Positions 27,370 through 37,861 of a DNA stretch of 38,264 bases are shown one piece after another. A program made the translations under genes and the position numbers. Source of the DNA: Gammaproteobacteria bacterium. GTDB lineage: Bacteria; Pseudomonadota; Gammaproteobacteria; Chromatiales; Chromatiaceae. Position 1 is the stretch's first letter, and each line of letters begins with the position of its first letter. Below the pieces are notes generated by a model. The model saw only the letters and a list, made by a program, of their open reading frames with translations, made no database searches and was not told where the DNA came from. The DNA is taken from positions 1-38,264 of the forward strand of contig JAGRGY010000006.1 in the NCBI GenBank assembly GCA_020445255.1. The letters run 5' to 3'.

Positions 27370-28713
27370 TCAGCGGGGCACGCCCGTGCTACCGATGCCC
27401 TTCAGATTCGCCTTCTTCATCAATCCTTCGTACTGGTGCGACATGACGTGCGCCTGCACCTGTGCCATGAAATCCATGACCACGACGACGACGATCAGCA
27501 GCGAGGTGCCGCCGAAGTAGAAAGGCACGTTCCACCCGACAATCAGGAACTCCGGCATCAGACAGACCAGCGTGATGTAGATCGCCCCGGCCAGCGTCAG
27601 GCGTGACATCACGCCATCGATGTAGCGCGCCGTCTGTTCACCCGGGCGAATGCCGGGAATGAACGCGCCGGAGCGCTTGAGGTTGTCTGCCGTCTCCTTC
27701 GAATTGAACACCAGCGCGGTGTAAAAAAAGCAGAAGAAGATGATCGCGCCCGCGTACAAGGCAACGTAGATCGGTTCGCCCGGCGAAAGCTTGGCGACGA
27801 TGTCCTGCAGCCAGCGCATGCCTTCGTTGTTGCCGGCCCACTGCGCGAGCGTGGTCGGAAACAGGATGATCGACGACGCAAAGATCGGCGGGATGACACC
27901 GGCCATGTTCAGCTTGAGCGGCAGATGGCTGCTTTGCGCCGCATACATCTTGCGTCCCTGTTGCCGCTTCGCGTAGTTCACGGTGATGCGGCGCTGACCG
28001 CGCTCGACGAACACGACGAAACCTGTCACTGCGATGGCCAGCAGGAACAGGAACAGCGCGAACAGCGCGTTCATCTCGCCGTTGCTGACCAGCTCGACGA
28101 CCGACCCGAACGCCGCCGGCAGACCTGCGACGATGCCGGCGAATATGATCATCGAAATGCCATTGCCCAATCCGCGTTCGGTAATCTGTTCGCCGAGCCA
28201 CATCAGGAACATCGTCCCGGTCACCAACGAGACCGTCGACGTGAACACGAACGACGGACCGGTGTGCACGACGAGACCTTGACCGAACTGCCCCTGCAGT
28301 GCGATCGAGATGCCAACCGCCTGGAACGTGCCCAACACCAAGGTGCCGTATCGCGTGTATTGGGTGATCTTCCGACGGCCGGACTCGCCTTCCTTCTTCA
28401 GCTGTTCCAGCTTCGGAATCACCGACGACATCAACTGAATGATGATCGACGCCGAGATGTAGGGCATGATCCCCAGCGCGAACAGGCTGGCGCGGCTCAG
28501 CGCTCCCCCGGAGAACATGTTGAACATGTCCAGGATCGTGCCCTGCTGCTGTTCGAACAGCGCGGCCAGCGCCGCCGGGTTGACGCCCGGCACCGGGATG
28601 AACGTCCCAATGCGGTAGACGACCAGCGCGCCGAGCAGGAACAGCAGACGCTGGCGCAGCTCGGTGAGCCGCCCCAGGTTCAGGCCGCCGGCACCTGCGG
28701 GGTTGACTGCCAT
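27370..28713 (-). CDS. secY: Preprotein translocase subunit SecY, 447 aa
   Basis: The channel-forming protein of the SecYEG translocon in the inner membrane. Ten hydrophobic segments are visible, with the plug-side helix 2 ([34 protein letters not shown] region, 61-95) and the cytoplasmic loop [20 protein letters not shown] (103-122). The C-terminal loop before the last helix has [22 protein letters not shown]. Length matches E. coli (443). It lies between rplO and rpmJ. Confidence 0.98.
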   Translation of the reverse strand: MAVNPAGAGGLNLGRLTELRQRLLFLLGALVVYRIGTFIPVPGVNPAALAALFEQQQGTILDMFNMFSGGALSRASLFALGIMPYISASIIIQLMSSVIPKLEQLKKEGESGRRKITQYTRYGTLVLGTFQAVGISIALQGQFGQGLVVHTGPSFVFTSTVSLVTGTMFLMWLGEQITERGLGNGISMIIFAGIVAGLPAAFGSVVELVSNGEMNALFALFLFLLAIAVTGFVVFVERGQRRITVNYAKRQQGRKMYAAQSSHLPLKLNMAGVIPPIFASSIILFPTTLAQWAGNNEGMRWLQDIVAKLSPGEPIYVALYAGAIIFFCFFYTALVFNSKETADNLKRSGAFIPGIRPGEQTARYIDGVMSRLTLAGAIYITLVCLMPEFLIVGWNVPFYFGGTSLLIVVVVVMDFMAQVQAHVMSHQYEGLMKKANLKGIGSTGVPR

Positions 28714-28722
28714 GATCCGCCC

Positions 28723-29157
28723 TTAGTCCTCGACCTTGCCGCCGGCCGCCTCGATCGCGGCGCGCGCACCCTTGGTCACGCCCAACCCACGCACGGTAAC
28801 CGCGCGGTCGATCGCTCCCGACAGGATGATCTTGGCGCGGGTCATCGTCATCGGAATGATGCGTGCCCGGTACAGCGCCTCCATATCGACGACGTCGCCG
28901 TCGACCTTGGCCGCTTCGTTCAACCGGATCTGGGCGGTCGTGCGGGCCATGCGCGAGCGGAATCCAACCTTTGGCAGGCGCCGCTGAAGTGGCATCTGAC
29001 CGCCCTCGAAGCCCACCTTGTGGAAACCACCGGCGCGCGACTTCTGGCCTTTGTGCCCGCGGCCGGCCGTCTTGCCGAGGCCGCTGCCGATTCCGCGACC
29101 GACGCGCTTGCGTGCGGACTTGCTGCCGTCAGCCGGTTTGAGCGAATTCAGTTTCAT
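28723..29157 (-). CDS. rplO: 50S ribosomal protein L15, 144 aa
   Basis: [22 protein letters not shown] and the glycine-rich [16 protein letters not shown] (28-44) are the L15 signature. The C-terminal globular part ends [16 protein letters not shown]. Length as in E. coli (144). It follows rpmD by one base and precedes secY by nine. Confidence 0.98.
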   Translation of the reverse strand: MKLNSLKPADGSKSARKRVGRGIGSGLGKTAGRGHKGQKSRAGGFHKVGFEGGQMPLQRRLPKVGFRSRMARTTAQIRLNEAAKVDGDVVDMEALYRARIIPMTMTRAKIILSGAIDRAVTVRGLGVTKGARAAIEAAGGKVED

Positions 29158-29158
29158 T

Positions 29159-29350
29159 TCAGGACTCCTCGACCAGCTGAACCATGTACGACACCTTGTT
29201 CAGCATGCCGCGCGTCGCGGGCGTGTCTTCAACCTCGACGACCTGGTGCATACGACGCAGACCGAGGCCGCGCACACAGGCACGGTGATTCTCGAGGCGT
29301 CCGTACACGCTGCGCACGAGTTTGACCTTCATCGTCTTCTTGTCGGCCAT
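29159..29350 (-). CDS. rpmD: 50S ribosomal protein L30, 63 aa
   Basis: Small L30 with [11 protein letters not shown] (8-18), the strand [22 protein letters not shown], and the ending [10 protein letters not shown]. It carries a short ADKKT leader, so it is slightly longer than E. coli L30 (59). It sits between rpsE and rplO with gaps of a few bases. Confidence 0.97.
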   Translation of the reverse strand: MADKKTMKVKLVRSVYGRLENHRACVRGLGLRRMHQVVEVEDTPATRGMLNKVSYMVQLVEES

Positions 29351-29356
29351 CGCTGC

Positions 29357-29863
29357 TTACCCCAGGATCTCTTCAACCGTCTTGCCGCGCTTGGCAGCGA
29401 CGTATTCGGGATCGTCCATATTGACGAGGCCGTTCATCGTCGCGCGCACGACGTTGATCGCATTGTTGGTTCCGATGCACTTGGCCAGCACGTTGTGCAC
29501 ACCGACCACCTCGAAAATCGCGCGCATCGCGCCACCTGCGATGATGCCGGTACCTTCGGAGGCCGGCTGCATATGGACCTTGGCGGCGCCATGTCGACCG
29601 ATCAGCGGATACTGCAGCGTGCCGCCCTTGAGCTTGATGCTCTTCATGTTGCGACGCGCCATGTCCATCGCCTTCTGGATCGCGATCGGCACCTCTTTCG
29701 CCTTGCCGGTACCGAATCCGACCTTGCCGTTGCCGTCACCGACAACGACCAGCGCCGCAAAACCGAACACCCGGCCGCCCTTGACGACCTTGGCAACGCG
29801 GTTGACGCCGATCAGCTTTTCGATCAGATCGTCGCCCGCCGGCTTGGTTTCGTAATTCGCCAT
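29357..29863 (-). CDS. rpsE: 30S ribosomal protein S5, 168 aa
   Basis: Contains the double-stranded RNA-binding-like N-terminal domain ([20 protein letters not shown], 11-30) and the second domain with [26 protein letters not shown]5 affects translational accuracy and lines the mRNA entry channel. Length matches E. coli (167). Between rplR and rpmD. Confidence 0.98.
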   Translation of the reverse strand: MANYETKPAGDDLIEKLIGVNRVAKVVKGGRVFGFAALVVVGDGNGKVGFGTGKAKEVPIAIQKAMDMARRNMKSIKLKGGTLQYPLIGRHGAAKVHMQPASEGTGIIAGGAMRAIFEVVGVHNVLAKCIGTNNAINVVRATMNGLVNMDDPEYVAAKRGKTVEEILG

Positions 29864-29876
29864 GTCTCAAGACCCC

Positions 29877-30233
29877 TCAGAACTGGAGCCCGGCTTCGCG
29901 GGCAGCGTCGGCCAGGGCCTTGACCCGACCGTGATAACGGAAACCGGAACGATCGAACGCGACCTGCTCGATACCCTTTTCCTTGGCGCGCTCGGCGACG
30001 ATGCGACCGACAACCGCGGCCGCGGACGCATTGCCCGGCGAGCCCGCCAGGTCGGCTGCCACGCCCTTGTCCATCGTCGACGCGGAGGCGACGACCTCGG
30101 CACCGTTCGGCGCGATGACCTGCGCGTAGATATGGCGCGGCGTACGATGGATGGTCAGGCGATGCACGCCCAACTCCTTGATCTTGGCGCGCGCACGTTT
30201 GGCGCGACGAATCCGAGCTGATTTCTTGTCCAT
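29877..30233 (-). CDS. rplR: 50S ribosomal protein L18, 118 aa
   Basis: A basic N-terminus ([18 protein letters not shown]) is followed by [20 protein letters not shown] and the conserved [27 protein letters not shown] end. L18 binds 5S rRNA with L5 and L25. Length is as in E. coli (117). Confidence 0.98.
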   Translation of the reverse strand: MDKKSARIRRAKRARAKIKELGVHRLTIHRTPRHIYAQVIAPNGAEVVASASTMDKGVAADLAGSPGNASAAAVVGRIVAERAKEKGIEQVAFDRSGFRYHGRVKALADAAREAGLQF

Positions 30234-30244
30234 CGTGGTAACCC

Positions 30245-30772
30245 TTATTTCTTCTTCGCTTCTTTGCGGATGATGCGTTCATCCACATACCGCACGCCCT
30301 TGCCCTTGTAGGGCTCGGGCGGCCGGAACGCGCGAATCTCCGCCGCGACCTGACCGACGCGCTGCTTGTCGCTGCCGGATACGACGATCTCGGTCTGCGA
30401 CGGCGTATCGATCGAAATGCCATCCGGCACCGCGTAGTCGATCGGGTGGGAGAAACCGAGGCTCAGGCTCAACACCTTGCCTTTGCCCTGGGCGCGGTAG
30501 CCGACGCCGACCAGCTGCAGTTTCTTCTCGAAACCGGCGCTGACACCCGTGACCATATTGGCCAGCAGCGCGCGCGTGGTACCCGCCATGGCCCAGGCAC
30601 TGTCGTTGGCCGGGGTGACGTCGATGACGCCGTCCTGCAGCTTGATCGACACGCTCGGGTGAAGATCCAGTTCAAGGCTGCCCTTTCCGCCCTTGACCGT
30701 GACGTGACGACCATCGATCTTGACATCGATGCCCTTGGCGACGGTGATGGGGGCTTTCGCAATACGTGACAT
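30245..30772 (-). CDS. rplF: 50S ribosomal protein L6, 175 aa
   Basis: Two repeated L6 folds: [19 protein letters not shown]... in the first and [25 protein letters not shown] in the second, with the C-terminal [23 protein letters not shown] that contacts the sarcin-ricin loop region. Length 177 in E. coli. It follows rpsH after a gap of 14 bases. Confidence 0.98.
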   Translation of the reverse strand: MSRIAKAPITVAKGIDVKIDGRHVTVKGGKGSLELDLHPSVSIKLQDGVIDVTPANDSAWAMAGTTRALLANMVTGVSAGFEKKLQLVGVGYRAQGKGKVLSLSLGFSHPIDYAVPDGISIDTPSQTEIVVSGSDKQRVGQVAAEIRAFRPPEPYKGKGVRYVDERIIRKEAKKK

Positions 30773-30786
30773 GTCGGGTACCCCTG

Positions 30787-31182
30787 TCAGGCGACGAACG
30801 CGACGATCTCGCCGCCGTGCCCCTGCTTGCGGGCCTCGCGGTCGGTCATGACGCCTTTCGAGGTGGATACGATCGCAATGCCGAGGCCACCACGGACCTT
30901 CGGCAATTCTTCGCGACTCTTGTAGATGCGCAGACCCGGACGGCTCACGCGCTTGACCATGTCGATGACCGGCTCGCCGCGGAAGTATTTCAGCGTGACT
31001 TCGAGCGTCGGCTTGCCGTCGGCCTCGGTGTTGGCAAAATCGTTGATGTAGCCTTCGTCCTTGAGGACCTGGGCGACGGCGCTCTTCTGCTTCGAAGCCG
31101 GCATGCGGACAGTCGCTTTGCCGGCAGTCTGGCCGTTACGGATGCGCGTAAGCATATCCGCAATCGGATCTGACATGCTCAT
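30787..31182 (-). CDS. rpsH: 30S ribosomal protein S8, 131 aa
   Basis: S8 starts [18 protein letters not shown] and has [23 protein letters not shown] and the C-terminal [33 protein letters not shown]. It organises the central domain of 16S rRNA and, in enterobacteria, represses the spc operon. AGGAG lies 7 bases before the ATG at 31182. The 120-base gap upstream is unusually long for this operon and holds several hairpins (separate entry). Confidence 0.98.
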   Translation of the reverse strand: MSMSDPIADMLTRIRNGQTAGKATVRMPASKQKSAVAQVLKDEGYINDFANTEADGKPTLEVTLKYFRGEPVIDMVKRVSRPGLRIYKSREELPKVRGGLGIAIVSTSKGVMTDREARKQGHGGEIVAFVA

Positions 31183-31236
31183 GACGAGACTCCTTTGGGT
31201 CAGGCCACCCGTTTTCGGGTGCGATACCGTTGTACG

Positions 31237-31262
31237 AAAAGGGCCCCCTGCTCGAGGGAGCC
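31237..31262 (-). terminator. Terminator-like hairpin between rpsN and rpsH
   Basis: On the minus strand GGCTCCCT (31255-31262) pairs with AGGGGGCC (31242-31249) in eight base pairs with one G-T wobble around CGAGC, followed by CTTTT. A second perfect hairpin CACCCG-TTTT-CGGGTG lies at about 31206-31221, just before the rpsH ribosome site, and a small TTTCC/GGAAA palindrome lies upstream near 31278-31289. Together they could attenuate transcription or set an RNase cleavage point inside the spc operon. Confidence 0.45.
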
Positions 31263-31302
31263 GCGCAATATAGACGAGTTTCCGAGGAAAAGCTAGGGCT
31301 GA

Positions 31303-31608
31303 TTACCAGCTGGCTTTCTTCAGTCCCGGCACATCGCCGCGCATCGCGGCCTCGCGCAACTTGTTACGGCACAGGCCGAATTTGCGGTACACGGCGTGTG
31401 GCCGCCCGGACACCCGGCAGCGGCGCTGCTGGCGCGCCGGGCTGGCATCGCGCGGCAGCTTCTGCAACGCCACCACGGCCGCATCGATCTCCTCGTGCGA
31501 CTTGGAGCGGTCATTGATGACCGATTTCAGCTCTGCACGCTTCTTGGCGTACTTGGACACCGTTTTGGTGCGCTTGGCCTCGCGGGCCCACATGCTTTTC
31601 TTCGCCAT
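31303..31608 (-). CDS. rpsN: 30S ribosomal protein S14 (zinc-free type), 101 aa
   Basis: The canonical start [15 protein letters not shown] is at 31608; the open frame runs 19 codons further upstream but that part overlaps the end region of rplE and is not family-like. [34 protein letters not shown] forms the conserved end. The CxxC pairs of the short zinc form are missing, so this is the 101-residue C- type usual in gammaproteobacteria. Confidence 0.97.
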   Translation of the reverse strand: MAKKSMWAREAKRTKTVSKYAKKRAELKSVINDRSKSHEEIDAAVVALQKLPRDASPARQQRRCRVSGRPHAVYRKFGLCRNKLREAAMRGDVPGLKKASW

Positions 31609-31622
31609 AATCTTTCGCCGAT

Positions 31623-32159
31623 TTACTTGAACGGGAAACTGAAGCTGTCGAGCAGCGCGCGGCACTCCTCGTCACTCTTCGCGGTCGTCGTGATCGTAAT
31701 ATCCAGCCCCCGAAGCGCGTCGACCTTGTCGTATTCGACTTCCGGGAAGATGATCTGCTCCTTGACGCCCATGCTGTAGTTACCGCGACCGTCGAACGAC
31801 TTCGCATTCAACCCGCGGAAGTCACGGATGCGCGGAATCGCGATGTTGATCAGGCGGTCGAGGAACTCGTACATGCGGTCACGACGCAGCGTGACCTTGC
31901 ACCCGACGGGCCAGCCGTCACGGATCTTGAACCCGGCGACCGACTTCTTGGCCTTGGTCACGATCGCTTTCTGACCGGCAATCTTCTCCATGTCGCCAAC
32001 CGCGAAATCCATGACCTTCTTATCGCCGACCGCCTCGCCGACACCCATGTTCAGCGTGATCTTTTCGATCCGCGGAACTTGCATGACCGTCTGGTAGCCG
32101 AATTTTTCCATCAGCTGGGGGACGATCTTCTCTCTGTAGTGTTCCTGTAGCCTTGCCAT
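31623..32159 (-). CDS. rplE: 50S ribosomal protein L5, 178 aa
   Basis: I take the start at ATG 32159 ([21 protein letters not shown]); the longer open frame reaches into rpl[17 protein letters not shown] (33-48), [24 protein letters not shown] and the end [14 protein letters not shown] match L5, which binds 5S rRNA and contacts tRNA in the P site. Length 179 in E. coli. The S8 translational repressor site of enterobacteria lies at this start; I cannot confirm it here. Confidence 0.97.
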   Translation of the reverse strand: MARLQEHYREKIVPQLMEKFGYQTVMQVPRIEKITLNMGVGEAVGDKKVMDFAVGDMEKIAGQKAIVTKAKKSVAGFKIRDGWPVGCKVTLRRDRMYEFLDRLINIAIPRIRDFRGLNAKSFDGRGNYSMGVKEQIIFPEVEYDKVDALRGLDITITTTAKSDEECRALLDSFSFPFK

Positions 32160-32169
32160 CGCTATCGCC

Positions 32170-32487
32170 TCAGACATCCACGACTTCGCCGTTGGACTTG
32201 AAAACGCGCACCTTGCGCCCGTCGTCCAGGGTCTTGAACCCCACACGATCACCCTTGCCGGCCGTCGGGTTGTAGAGTGCAACGTTGGAAACGTCGAGCG
32301 GCATTTCCTTGTCGACGATTCCACCCTGCTCGCCCCGGTTCGGGTTCGGCTTCACATGCTTGCGCGCCAGATTGACATTCTCGACGACGACACGATCCTC
32401 GAGCACGCGCAGCACCGTTCCGCGCTTGCCCTTGTCCTTGCCTGCGAGGACGATCACGTCGTCGCCTTTGCGGATTTTGCTTGCCAT
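32170..32487 (-). CDS. rplX: 50S ribosomal protein L24, 105 aa
   Basis: The KOW motif is in the first 35 residues ([24 protein letters not shown]), followed by [10 protein letters not shown] and [20 protein letters not shown]24 initiates 50S assembly. Length is as in E. coli (104). It sits between rplN and rplE. Confidence 0.98.
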   Translation of the reverse strand: MASKIRKGDDVIVLAGKDKGKRGTVLRVLEDRVVVENVNLARKHVKPNPNRGEQGGIVDKEMPLDVSNVALYNPTAGKGDRVGFKTLDDGRKVRVFKSNGEVVDV

Positions 32488-32497
32488 CTTGTTTACC

Positions 32498-32866
32498 TCA
32501 GAGAACTTCCGGCGCCAGCGAGATGATCTTCATGAACCGCTCGCTGCGCAGTTCGCGCGTCACCGGCCCGAAGATGCGCGTGCCGATCGGCTCGAGCTTG
32601 TTGTTCAGCAGCACGGCCGCATTGCCGTCGAAACGGATCAGCGAGCCGTCCGGACGACGAACACCCTTGCGCGTACGCACGACGACGGCGTTGAACACGT
32701 CACCCTTCTTCACCTTGCCGCGTGGGTTGGCATCCTTGATGGAAACCTTGATGACATCCCCGATTCCGGCGTAGCGCCGATGGGAACCACCCAGCACTTT
32801 GATGCACTGAACGCGGCGCGCGCCACTGTTGTCGGCGACGTTCAGCAAAGACTGCATCTGGATCAT
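32498..32866 (-). CDS. rplN: 50S ribosomal protein L14, 122 aa
   Basis: [27 protein letters not shown] is the invariant start, and the end [16 protein letters not shown] is also typical. L14 forms part of the intersubunit bridge with 16S helix 14. Length 123 in E. coli. It is separated from rpsQ by 34 bases. Confidence 0.98.
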   Translation of the reverse strand: MIQMQSLLNVADNSGARRVQCIKVLGGSHRRYAGIGDVIKVSIKDANPRGKVKKGDVFNAVVVRTRKGVRRPDGSLIRFDGNAAVLLNNKLEPIGTRIFGPVTRELRSERFMKIISLAPEVL

Positions 32867-32900
32867 GACACTACCCCACGAAAACTCGGTTCGTTAACTT

Positions 32901-33167
32901 TTATATGGCAGTCGCGCGCTCAACGAGCTTGACCAGACGCCAGCTCTTGGTCTTAGAAAGCGGCCGACACTGCTCGACAATGACGACGTCACCGATCTTG
33001 CACTCGTTGTTCTCGTCATGCGCATGCACCTTGGTCGACTTGCGCACGAACTTGCCGTAGATCGGGTGCTTCACGCGACGCTCGATGACGACGGTGATGC
33101 TCTTGTCCATCTTGTCGCTGACCACACGCCCCTGCAGGGTGCGGTTGCCTGCTGCCTGCTCGCTCAT
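32901..33167 (-). CDS. rpsQ: 30S ribosomal protein S17, 88 aa
   Basis: OB-fold protein with [29 protein letters not shown] (10-38) and the [25 protein letters not shown] end. It binds the 5' domain of 16S rRNA. The start overlaps the rpmC stop in an ATGA, so the two are coupled. Confidence 0.98.
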   Translation of the reverse strand: MSEQAAGNRTLQGRVVSDKMDKSITVVIERRVKHPIYGKFVRKSTKVHAHDENNECKIGDVVIVEQCRPLSKTKSWRLVKLVERATAI

Positions 33168-33364
33168 GCTTCACCTGCCTGGCGCTTCTGGTTGATAACG
33201 GTCTTGACGCGCGCGATGTTGCGGCGCACGTCCTTCATCAGATGCGGGCGCGAGAACTGTCCCGTTCCACGCTGCATGCGCAGGTTGAACTGCTCCTTGA
33301 GCAGATCGTGCAGAGTGTCTCGCAACTCGGCCTGGCTCTTGCCACGAAGTTCTGATGCTTTCAT
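33164..33364 (-). CDS. rpmC: 50S ribosomal protein L29, 66 aa
   Basis: [22 protein letters not shown] and [35 protein letters not shown] show the two-helix L29 fold at the exit tunnel, where L23 and L29 dock SRP and trigger factor. I start at ATG 33362-33364, which overlaps the rplP stop by one base (TGATG). A GTG one codon earlier is unlikely to be used. Confidence 0.97.
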   Translation of the reverse strand: MKASELRGKSQAELRDTLHDLLKEQFNLRMQRGTGQFSRPHLMKDVRRNIARVKTVINQKRQAGEA

Positions 33365-33777
33365 CACAGGATCATCCGTTTGACGAAGGCGGTCTGAAAC
33401 GGCAGCTTGGCCGCGGCGAGCGCAAAGGCCTCGCGCGCCAGATCCTCGTTGACACCTTCGATTTCATACAACATGCGGCCAGGCTGGATCTGCGCGACCC
33501 AATACTCGACGTTCCCCTTGCCCTTGCCCATGCGAACTTCGAGCGGCTTCTTCGAGACAGGTTTGTCCGGAAACACCCGAATCCACAACTTGCCACCGCG
33601 CTTCACGGTACGCGTGATGGTCCGGCGCGCGGCTTCGATCTGGCGCGCGGTCAGGCGACCGCGGGCGGTCGCTTTCAGACCGAACTCACCGAAGCTGACC
33701 TTGTTGCCGGACTGGGCGAGGCCACGGTTGCGCCCCTTGAACTGCTTGCGAAACTTTGTTCGTTTTGGCTGCAACAT
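33364..33777 (-). CDS. rplP: 50S ribosomal protein L16, 137 aa
   Basis: [19 protein letters not shown] and [27 protein letters not shown] (31-57) are L16 hallmarks, with [22 protein letters not shown] following. It helps place A-site tRNA at the peptidyl transferase centre. Length 136 in E. coli. Six bases after rpsC. Confidence 0.98.
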   Translation of the reverse strand: MLQPKRTKFRKQFKGRNRGLAQSGNKVSFGEFGLKATARGRLTARQIEAARRTITRTVKRGGKLWIRVFPDKPVSKKPLEVRMGKGKGNVEYWVAQIQPGRMLYEIEGVNEDLAREAFALAAAKLPFQTAFVKRMIL

Positions 33778-33783
33778 CTCTGA

Positions 33784-34470
33784 TTACCCCCGCGCGGCAC
33801 CTTTGTTGGTAGCCGGCGCCTCCTGATGCTCTTCCCGGTTGTCGCCGAAAACCTCACCCTTGAAGATCCAGACCTTCACGCCAATGATTCCGTACGTCGT
33901 CAGCGCCTCGGCGAAGCCGTAATCGATGTCGGCGCGTAGCGTGTGCAGCGGCACACGGCCTTCGCGGTACCATTCGCTGCGTGCGATCTCAGCGCCGTTC
34001 AGGCGCCCGGCGATGTTGACCTTGATGCCCTGGGCACCGAGGCGCATCGAGTTCTGCACGGCGCGCTTCATCGCGCGGCGGAACATGATGCGGCGTTCCA
34101 ACTGCTGCGCGATACCCTCAGCCACGAGCTGTGCGTCGAGTTCGGGCTTGCGGATCTCCTCGATGCTGATGTGTACCGGGATGCGCATGCGGTCGGAGAC
34201 TTCCTTGCGCAGCGCATCGATGTCTTCGCCCTTCTTGCCGATCACCAGACCGGGACGCGCGGTGTGAATGGTGATGTGCGCATTCTTGGCCGGACGATCG
34301 ATCTGGATGCGGCTGACCGACGCCTGGCGCAGTTTGTTCTTCAGGAAATCACGCACCTCGAGATCCGTATTCAGGAGATCCGCGTAGTTCTTGCTGTCGG
34401 CATACCATTTCGAAGTCCAGTCCGAAACGATGCCCAGACGAATGCCGTTAGGATGTACTTTTTGACCCAT
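33784..34470 (-). CDS. rpsC: 30S ribosomal protein S3, 228 aa
   Basis: [14 protein letters not shown] opens the protein; a KH type II domain carries [18 protein letters not shown] with the GxxG loop; the second domain has [23 protein letters not shown]. It lines the mRNA entry and acts as helicase with S4 and S5. The tail ([16 protein letters not shown]) is short and poorly conserved, as in the family. Length 233 in E. coli. Confidence 0.98.
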   Translation of the reverse strand: MGQKVHPNGIRLGIVSDWTSKWYADSKNYADLLNTDLEVRDFLKNKLRQASVSRIQIDRPAKNAHITIHTARPGLVIGKKGEDIDALRKEVSDRMRIPVHISIEEIRKPELDAQLVAEGIAQQLERRIMFRRAMKRAVQNSMRLGAQGIKVNIAGRLNGAEIARSEWYREGRVPLHTLRADIDYGFAEALTTYGIIGVKVWIFKGEVFGDNREEHQEAPATNKGAARG

Positions 34471-34485
34471 GATTTCTCTGCCCGC

Positions 34486-34818
34486 TTACTCGTCCGCTAC
34501 CGTGACGGTGATGTGACTGGTGCGCTTGAAGATTCGTGCGGCGCGCCCCTTGGCACGCGCCTTGATGCGCTTCATGGTCGGACCTTCATCGACCATCACG
34601 GCCTTGACCTTCAGTTCGTCGACGTCGGCACCCTCATTGTTTTCCGCGTTGGCGACAGCGGAATCCAGCACCTTTTTCATCATCGCTGCGCCCTTCTTCT
34701 TGCTGAACGCAAGAACGTTGAGCGCTTGCTCGACCGGCAAACCGCGGATCTGATCGGCCACGAGCCGGCCCTTCTGAGCCGAAATGCGCGCAAAACGCAG
34801 TTTTGCTACAGCCTGCAT
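34486..34818 (-). CDS. rplV: 50S ribosomal protein L22, 110 aa
   Basis: [32 protein letters not shown] (5-36) and the long hairpin [23 protein letters not shown], which reaches into the exit tunnel and governs macrolide sensitivity and stalling peptides. Length identical to E. coli (110). Confidence 0.98.
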   Translation of the reverse strand: MQAVAKLRFARISAQKGRLVADQIRGLPVEQALNVLAFSKKKGAAMMKKVLDSAVANAENNEGADVDELKVKAVMVDEGPTMKRIKARAKGRAARIFKRTSHITVTVADE

Positions 34819-34828
34819 GACTTTCTCC

Positions 34829-35101
34829 TTACCGCGACTTCTTGTCCGCGACGTGACCGCGATAGTTGCGGGTCAGCGCGAATTCACCCAGTTTGTGTCC
34901 AACCATGTTCTCCGACACCAGAACGGGAACATGCTGTTTGCCGTTGTACACGGCAATCGTCAGGCCGACCATGTCGGGGCTGACCATCGAGCGGCGCGAC
35001 CAGGTCTTGATCGGGCGGCGATCATTGCTCTCGCGCGCGCTGTCCACCTTCTTCTGCAGGTGGAGATCGATAAAAGGACCCTTGCGGATTGAACGTGGCA
35101 T
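34829..35101 (-). CDS. rpsS: 30S ribosomal protein S19, 90 aa
   Basis: [19 protein letters not shown] and [48 protein letters not shown] are the S19 pattern; it forms the head with S13. The end DKKSR is short (E. coli 92). Located between rplB and rplV. Confidence 0.98.
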   Translation of the reverse strand: MPRSIRKGPFIDLHLQKKVDSARESNDRRPIKTWSRRSMVSPDMVGLTIAVYNGKQHVPVLVSENMVGHKLGEFALTRNYRGHVADKKSR

Positions 35102-35124
35102 AGCCTTCTAACCTCTCACCTTGA

Positions 35125-35952
35125 TCACTTGCGACGACGGTCGCGCACGATGAACTTGTCGGTGCGCTTGTTGGCGCGCGTCTTGTAACCCTTGGTCGGC
35201 GTACCCCAGGGGCTGACCGGATGACGACCACCCGAGGTACGACCCTCGCCGCCACCGTGTGGGTGATCAACCGGGTTCATGACGACGCCGCGCACCGTCG
35301 GCCGCACACCACGCCAGCGCGTTGCGCCCGCCTTGCCCAGCTTGCGCAGGTTGTTTTCCGAATTGCTCGCCGAACCCAGCGTCGCACGACAGTCGGCGTG
35401 AACCTTGCGCATCTCGCCCGAACGCAGGCGCAGCGTGGCGTAGTCGCCTTCGCGGGCAACCAGCTGAACGCCCGCGCCGGCGCTGCGCGCCAGCTGCGCA
35501 CCCTTGCCGATCTTGAGCTCAATGCAATGCACCGTGCTACCGACCGGGATGTTGCGTAGCGGCATTGCGTTGCCGACCACGATCGGCGCCTCGACACCGG
35601 AGCTCACCGGGTCACCGGCAGAGACGCCAGCAGGCGCAATGATGTAGCGACGTTCGCCATCGGCGTACTTGATCAACGCGATGTGCGCGGTACGGTTCGG
35701 ATCGTATTCGATGCGTTCCACCACGCCCGGGATACCATCCTTGTCACGCTTGAAGTCGATGACGCGGTATCGCTGTTTGTGACCACCACCTTTGTGGCGC
35801 GTGGTGATGCGGCCCGCGTTGTTACGCCCGCCGGTCTTGGCCTTCTTGGCCACCAGCGCAGCATGCGGCGCACCCTTGTGCAGACCCTCGCTCTTGACCT
35901 GGACGACGTGTCGGCGCCCCGGCGATGTCGGTTTTGTCTTGACGATTGCCAT
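35125..35952 (-). CDS. rplB: 50S ribosomal protein L2, 275 aa
   Basis: The largest primary-binding 50S protein, needed for subunit association and peptidyl transfer. [40 protein letters not shown] (48-87) and the C-terminal [23 protein letters not shown], with the conserved histidine near the catalytic centre, are present. Length 273 in E. coli. Confidence 0.99.
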   Translation of the reverse strand: MAIVKTKPTSPGRRHVVQVKSEGLHKGAPHAALVAKKAKTGGRNNAGRITTRHKGGGHKQRYRVIDFKRDKDGIPGVVERIEYDPNRTAHIALIKYADGERRYIIAPAGVSAGDPVSSGVEAPIVVGNAMPLRNIPVGSTVHCIELKIGKGAQLARSAGAGVQLVAREGDYATLRLRSGEMRKVHADCRATLGSASNSENNLRKLGKAGATRWRGVRPTVRGVVMNPVDHPHGGGEGRTSGGRHPVSPWGTPTKGYKTRANKRTDKFIVRDRRRK

Positions 35953-35983
35953 TGTTCTATCCGTTAGCTAGCCCGGCCCGTGC

Positions 35984-36280
35984 TCAAGCACCGCCAGCGA
36001 AATCGATGTCCTGTCCGGCCTGCACGCGAACGTATGCCTTCTTCCAGTCGTTGCGTCGACCCAGTACGGCGCCGAAACGTTTCTGTTTGCCCTTCACGTT
36101 GACCGTGCGAACCTGCTCGACCTTGACGTCGAACATCAGCTCGACCGCCTGTGCGATCTCCGGCTTGGTGGCATCGGTCGCCACCTTGAACGCGAACTGG
36201 TTGCCCGAGTCGGCCGCCATCGCACTCTTCTCCGATACGATCGGAGCGAGGAGAATGCCCATCAAACGCGATTTGTTCAT
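35984..36280 (-). CDS. rplW: 50S ribosomal protein L23, 98 aa
   Basis: [57 protein letters not shown] is the L23 domain, the docking point for trigger factor at the tunnel exit. It overlaps rplD by four bases (ATGA), and a 31-base gap precedes rplB. Confidence 0.98.
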   Translation of the reverse strand: MNKSRLMGILLAPIVSEKSAMAADSGNQFAFKVATDATKPEIAQAVELMFDVKVEQVRTVNVKGKQKRFGAVLGRRNDWKKAYVRVQAGQDIDFAGGA

Positions 36281-36879
36281 GCCAGCTTCTCCTCGAGTGC
36301 CTTCAGCGCACCAGCGGTCATGATGACCTTCTCAAAGCCGATCAGGCTGACCGGGTCGACTTCGTTCAGCGCACGTGCGTCGATGTGGTACAGGTTCCGG
36401 CTCGCCAGCATCAGATTTTCGTCGAAGTTCTCGGTGACGATCAGCGCGTCGTTCGCGCTCAGCTCGGCGAGCTTCGCCACCAGCTCTTTGGTTTTCGGCG
36501 CACTTACCGAAAACGCGTCGACCACGATAAGGCGATCCTGACGGATCAGTTCCGACAGTATCGAGCGCAAGGCGCCGCGGTACATCTTGCGGTTGACCTT
36601 CTGCGCGTAGTTTCGCGGCCGGGCGGCGAAGGTCACGCCGCCGGTACGGAACAGCGGGCTGCGAATCGTACCCTGGCGCGCACTTCCCGTTCCCTTCTGG
36701 CGGAACGGCTTCTTTCCGCCGCCGCTCACTTCGGAGCGCGTCTTCTGCTGCTTGGTCCCGGCGCGTGCCGCCGCCATGTAGGCGACAACGACCTGGTGAA
36801 CCAGCGATTCTTTGTAGTCGGCGCCGAACACCACGTCGGAGACCTGGATGTTCGATCCGCCCTGTACGCTCAGGTCCAT
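36277..36879 (-). CDS. rplD: 50S ribosomal protein L4, 200 aa
   Basis: L4 has the loop [35 protein letters not shown] (47-81), which extends into the exit tunnel, and the helical C-terminal part ending [17 protein letters not shown]. In enterobacteria it represses the S10 operon by attenuating at the leader; that leader lies outside this window. Length 201 in E. coli. Confidence 0.98.
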   Translation of the reverse strand: MDLSVQGGSNIQVSDVVFGADYKESLVHQVVVAYMAAARAGTKQQKTRSEVSGGGKKPFRQKGTGSARQGTIRSPLFRTGGVTFAARPRNYAQKVNRKMYRGALRSILSELIRQDRLIVVDAFSVSAPKTKELVAKLAELSANDALIVTENFDENLMLASRNLYHIDARALNEVDPVSLIGFEKVIMTAGALKALEEKLA

Positions 36880-36883
36880 TTTC

Positions 36884-37534
36884 TCAACCCTTGTTCTTCA
36901 GTTTGATCGCCGGCATGACGACGACGTCACCGCCGCGCGCTCCCGGAACCGCACCCTTGATCAGCAGCAGGTTGCGATCGGTGTCGACACGCACCACCTC
37001 GAGGCTCTGCGTGGTGACACGCTCGGCGCCCATGTGGCCGGCCATCTTCTTGCCCTTGAACACACGACCCGGCGTCTGGCACTGGCCGATCGAGCCCGGC
37101 GCACGATGCGACAGCGAGTTGCCGTGGGTAGCATCCTGGGTGCGGAAGTTGTGCCGCTTGACGCCACCCTGGAACCCCTTGCCTTTGCTCGTGCCGCGCA
37201 CGTCGACTTTCTGGCCCACTTCGAACAGGCCCGCATTCAGCTCCGCGCCCACCTCGGGCACGTCGCCCGCGTGATCCTCGAGCCTGAACTCCCACAGTCC
37301 GCGTCCCGCCTCGACGCCCGCCTTCGCGAAATGACCCGCGCTCGGCTTGTTCACGCGAGACGCCTTCTTGGTGCCGACGGTTACCTGGATCGCACTGTAA
37401 CCATCGGTCTCCTGCGAGCGCACCTGCGTGACCCGGTTCGGTTCGACCTCGATGACGGTAACCGGCACGGAAACACCTTCAGGGGTGAACACCCGGGTCA
37501 TGCCTGCCTTGCGGCCAATAATTCCAATCGCCAT
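36884..37534 (-). CDS. rplC: 50S ribosomal protein L3, 216 aa
   Basis: [33 protein letters not shown] (112-144) reaches to the peptidyl transferase centre. Q153 in [10 protein letters not shown] corresponds to the glutamine that PrmB methylates in E. coli, here preceded by cysteine instead of asparagine. The start [16 protein letters not shown] is standard. About seven residues longer than the E. coli protein. Confidence 0.98.
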   Translation of the reverse strand: MAIGIIGRKAGMTRVFTPEGVSVPVTVIEVEPNRVTQVRSQETDGYSAIQVTVGTKKASRVNKPSAGHFAKAGVEAGRGLWEFRLEDHAGDVPEVGAELNAGLFEVGQKVDVRGTSKGKGFQGGVKRHNFRTQDATHGNSLSHRAPGSIGQCQTPGRVFKGKKMAGHMGAERVTTQSLEVVRVDTDRNLLLIKGAVPGARGGDVVVMPAIKLKNKG

Positions 37535-37544
37535 GCCCTTAACC

Positions 37545-37856
37545 TCAGTTCAGTTTGATCTGAACATCGACACCCGCTGCCAGATCCAGCTTCATCAGCG
37601 CATCGACCGTCTTGTCGGTCGGATCGACGATGTCCATCAGGCGCTTGTGTGTTCGAATCTCGTACTGGTCGCGCGCGTCCTTGTTGACGTGCGGGGAGAT
37701 CAGCACCGTGAATCGTTCCTTTTTCGTCGGCAACGGGATCGGGCCGAGTACCTGGGCGCCCGTGCGCTTCGCGGTATCGACTATCTCGCGCGCCGACTGG
37801 TCGATCAAACGATGATCGAAGGATTTCAGACGAATACGAATACGCTGACTGGTCAT
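37545..37856 (-). CDS. rpsJ: 30S ribosomal protein S10 / NusE, 103 aa
   Basis: [49 protein letters not shown] is the S10 fold; it also serves as NusE in antitermination. I start at ATG 37854-37856, giving the usual 103 residues; a GTG three codons upstream overlaps the tuf stop. Gap to tuf is five bases. First S10-operon gene, so any promoter lies upstream beyond tuf or within it. Confidence 0.98.
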   Translation of the reverse strand: MTSQRIRIRLKSFDHRLIDQSAREIVDTAKRTGAQVLGPIPLPTKKERFTVLISPHVNKDARDQYEIRTHKRLMDIVDPTDKTVDALMKLDLAAGVDVQIKLN

Positions 37857-37861
37857 TGAAT

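Noticed and set aside
27925..29325. 466-residue plus-strand open frame across secY, rplO and rpmD
   Set aside because: Three conserved genes lie on the other strand; the frame is a shadow.
31609..31665. N-terminal extension of rpsN
   Set aside because: [15 protein letters not shown] is the known S14 start; the extra residues come from reading through the intergenic region and the end of rplE.
32160..32324. N-terminal extension of rplE
   Set aside because: It overlaps rplX and is not present in L5 homologues; [11 protein letters not shown] is the standard start.
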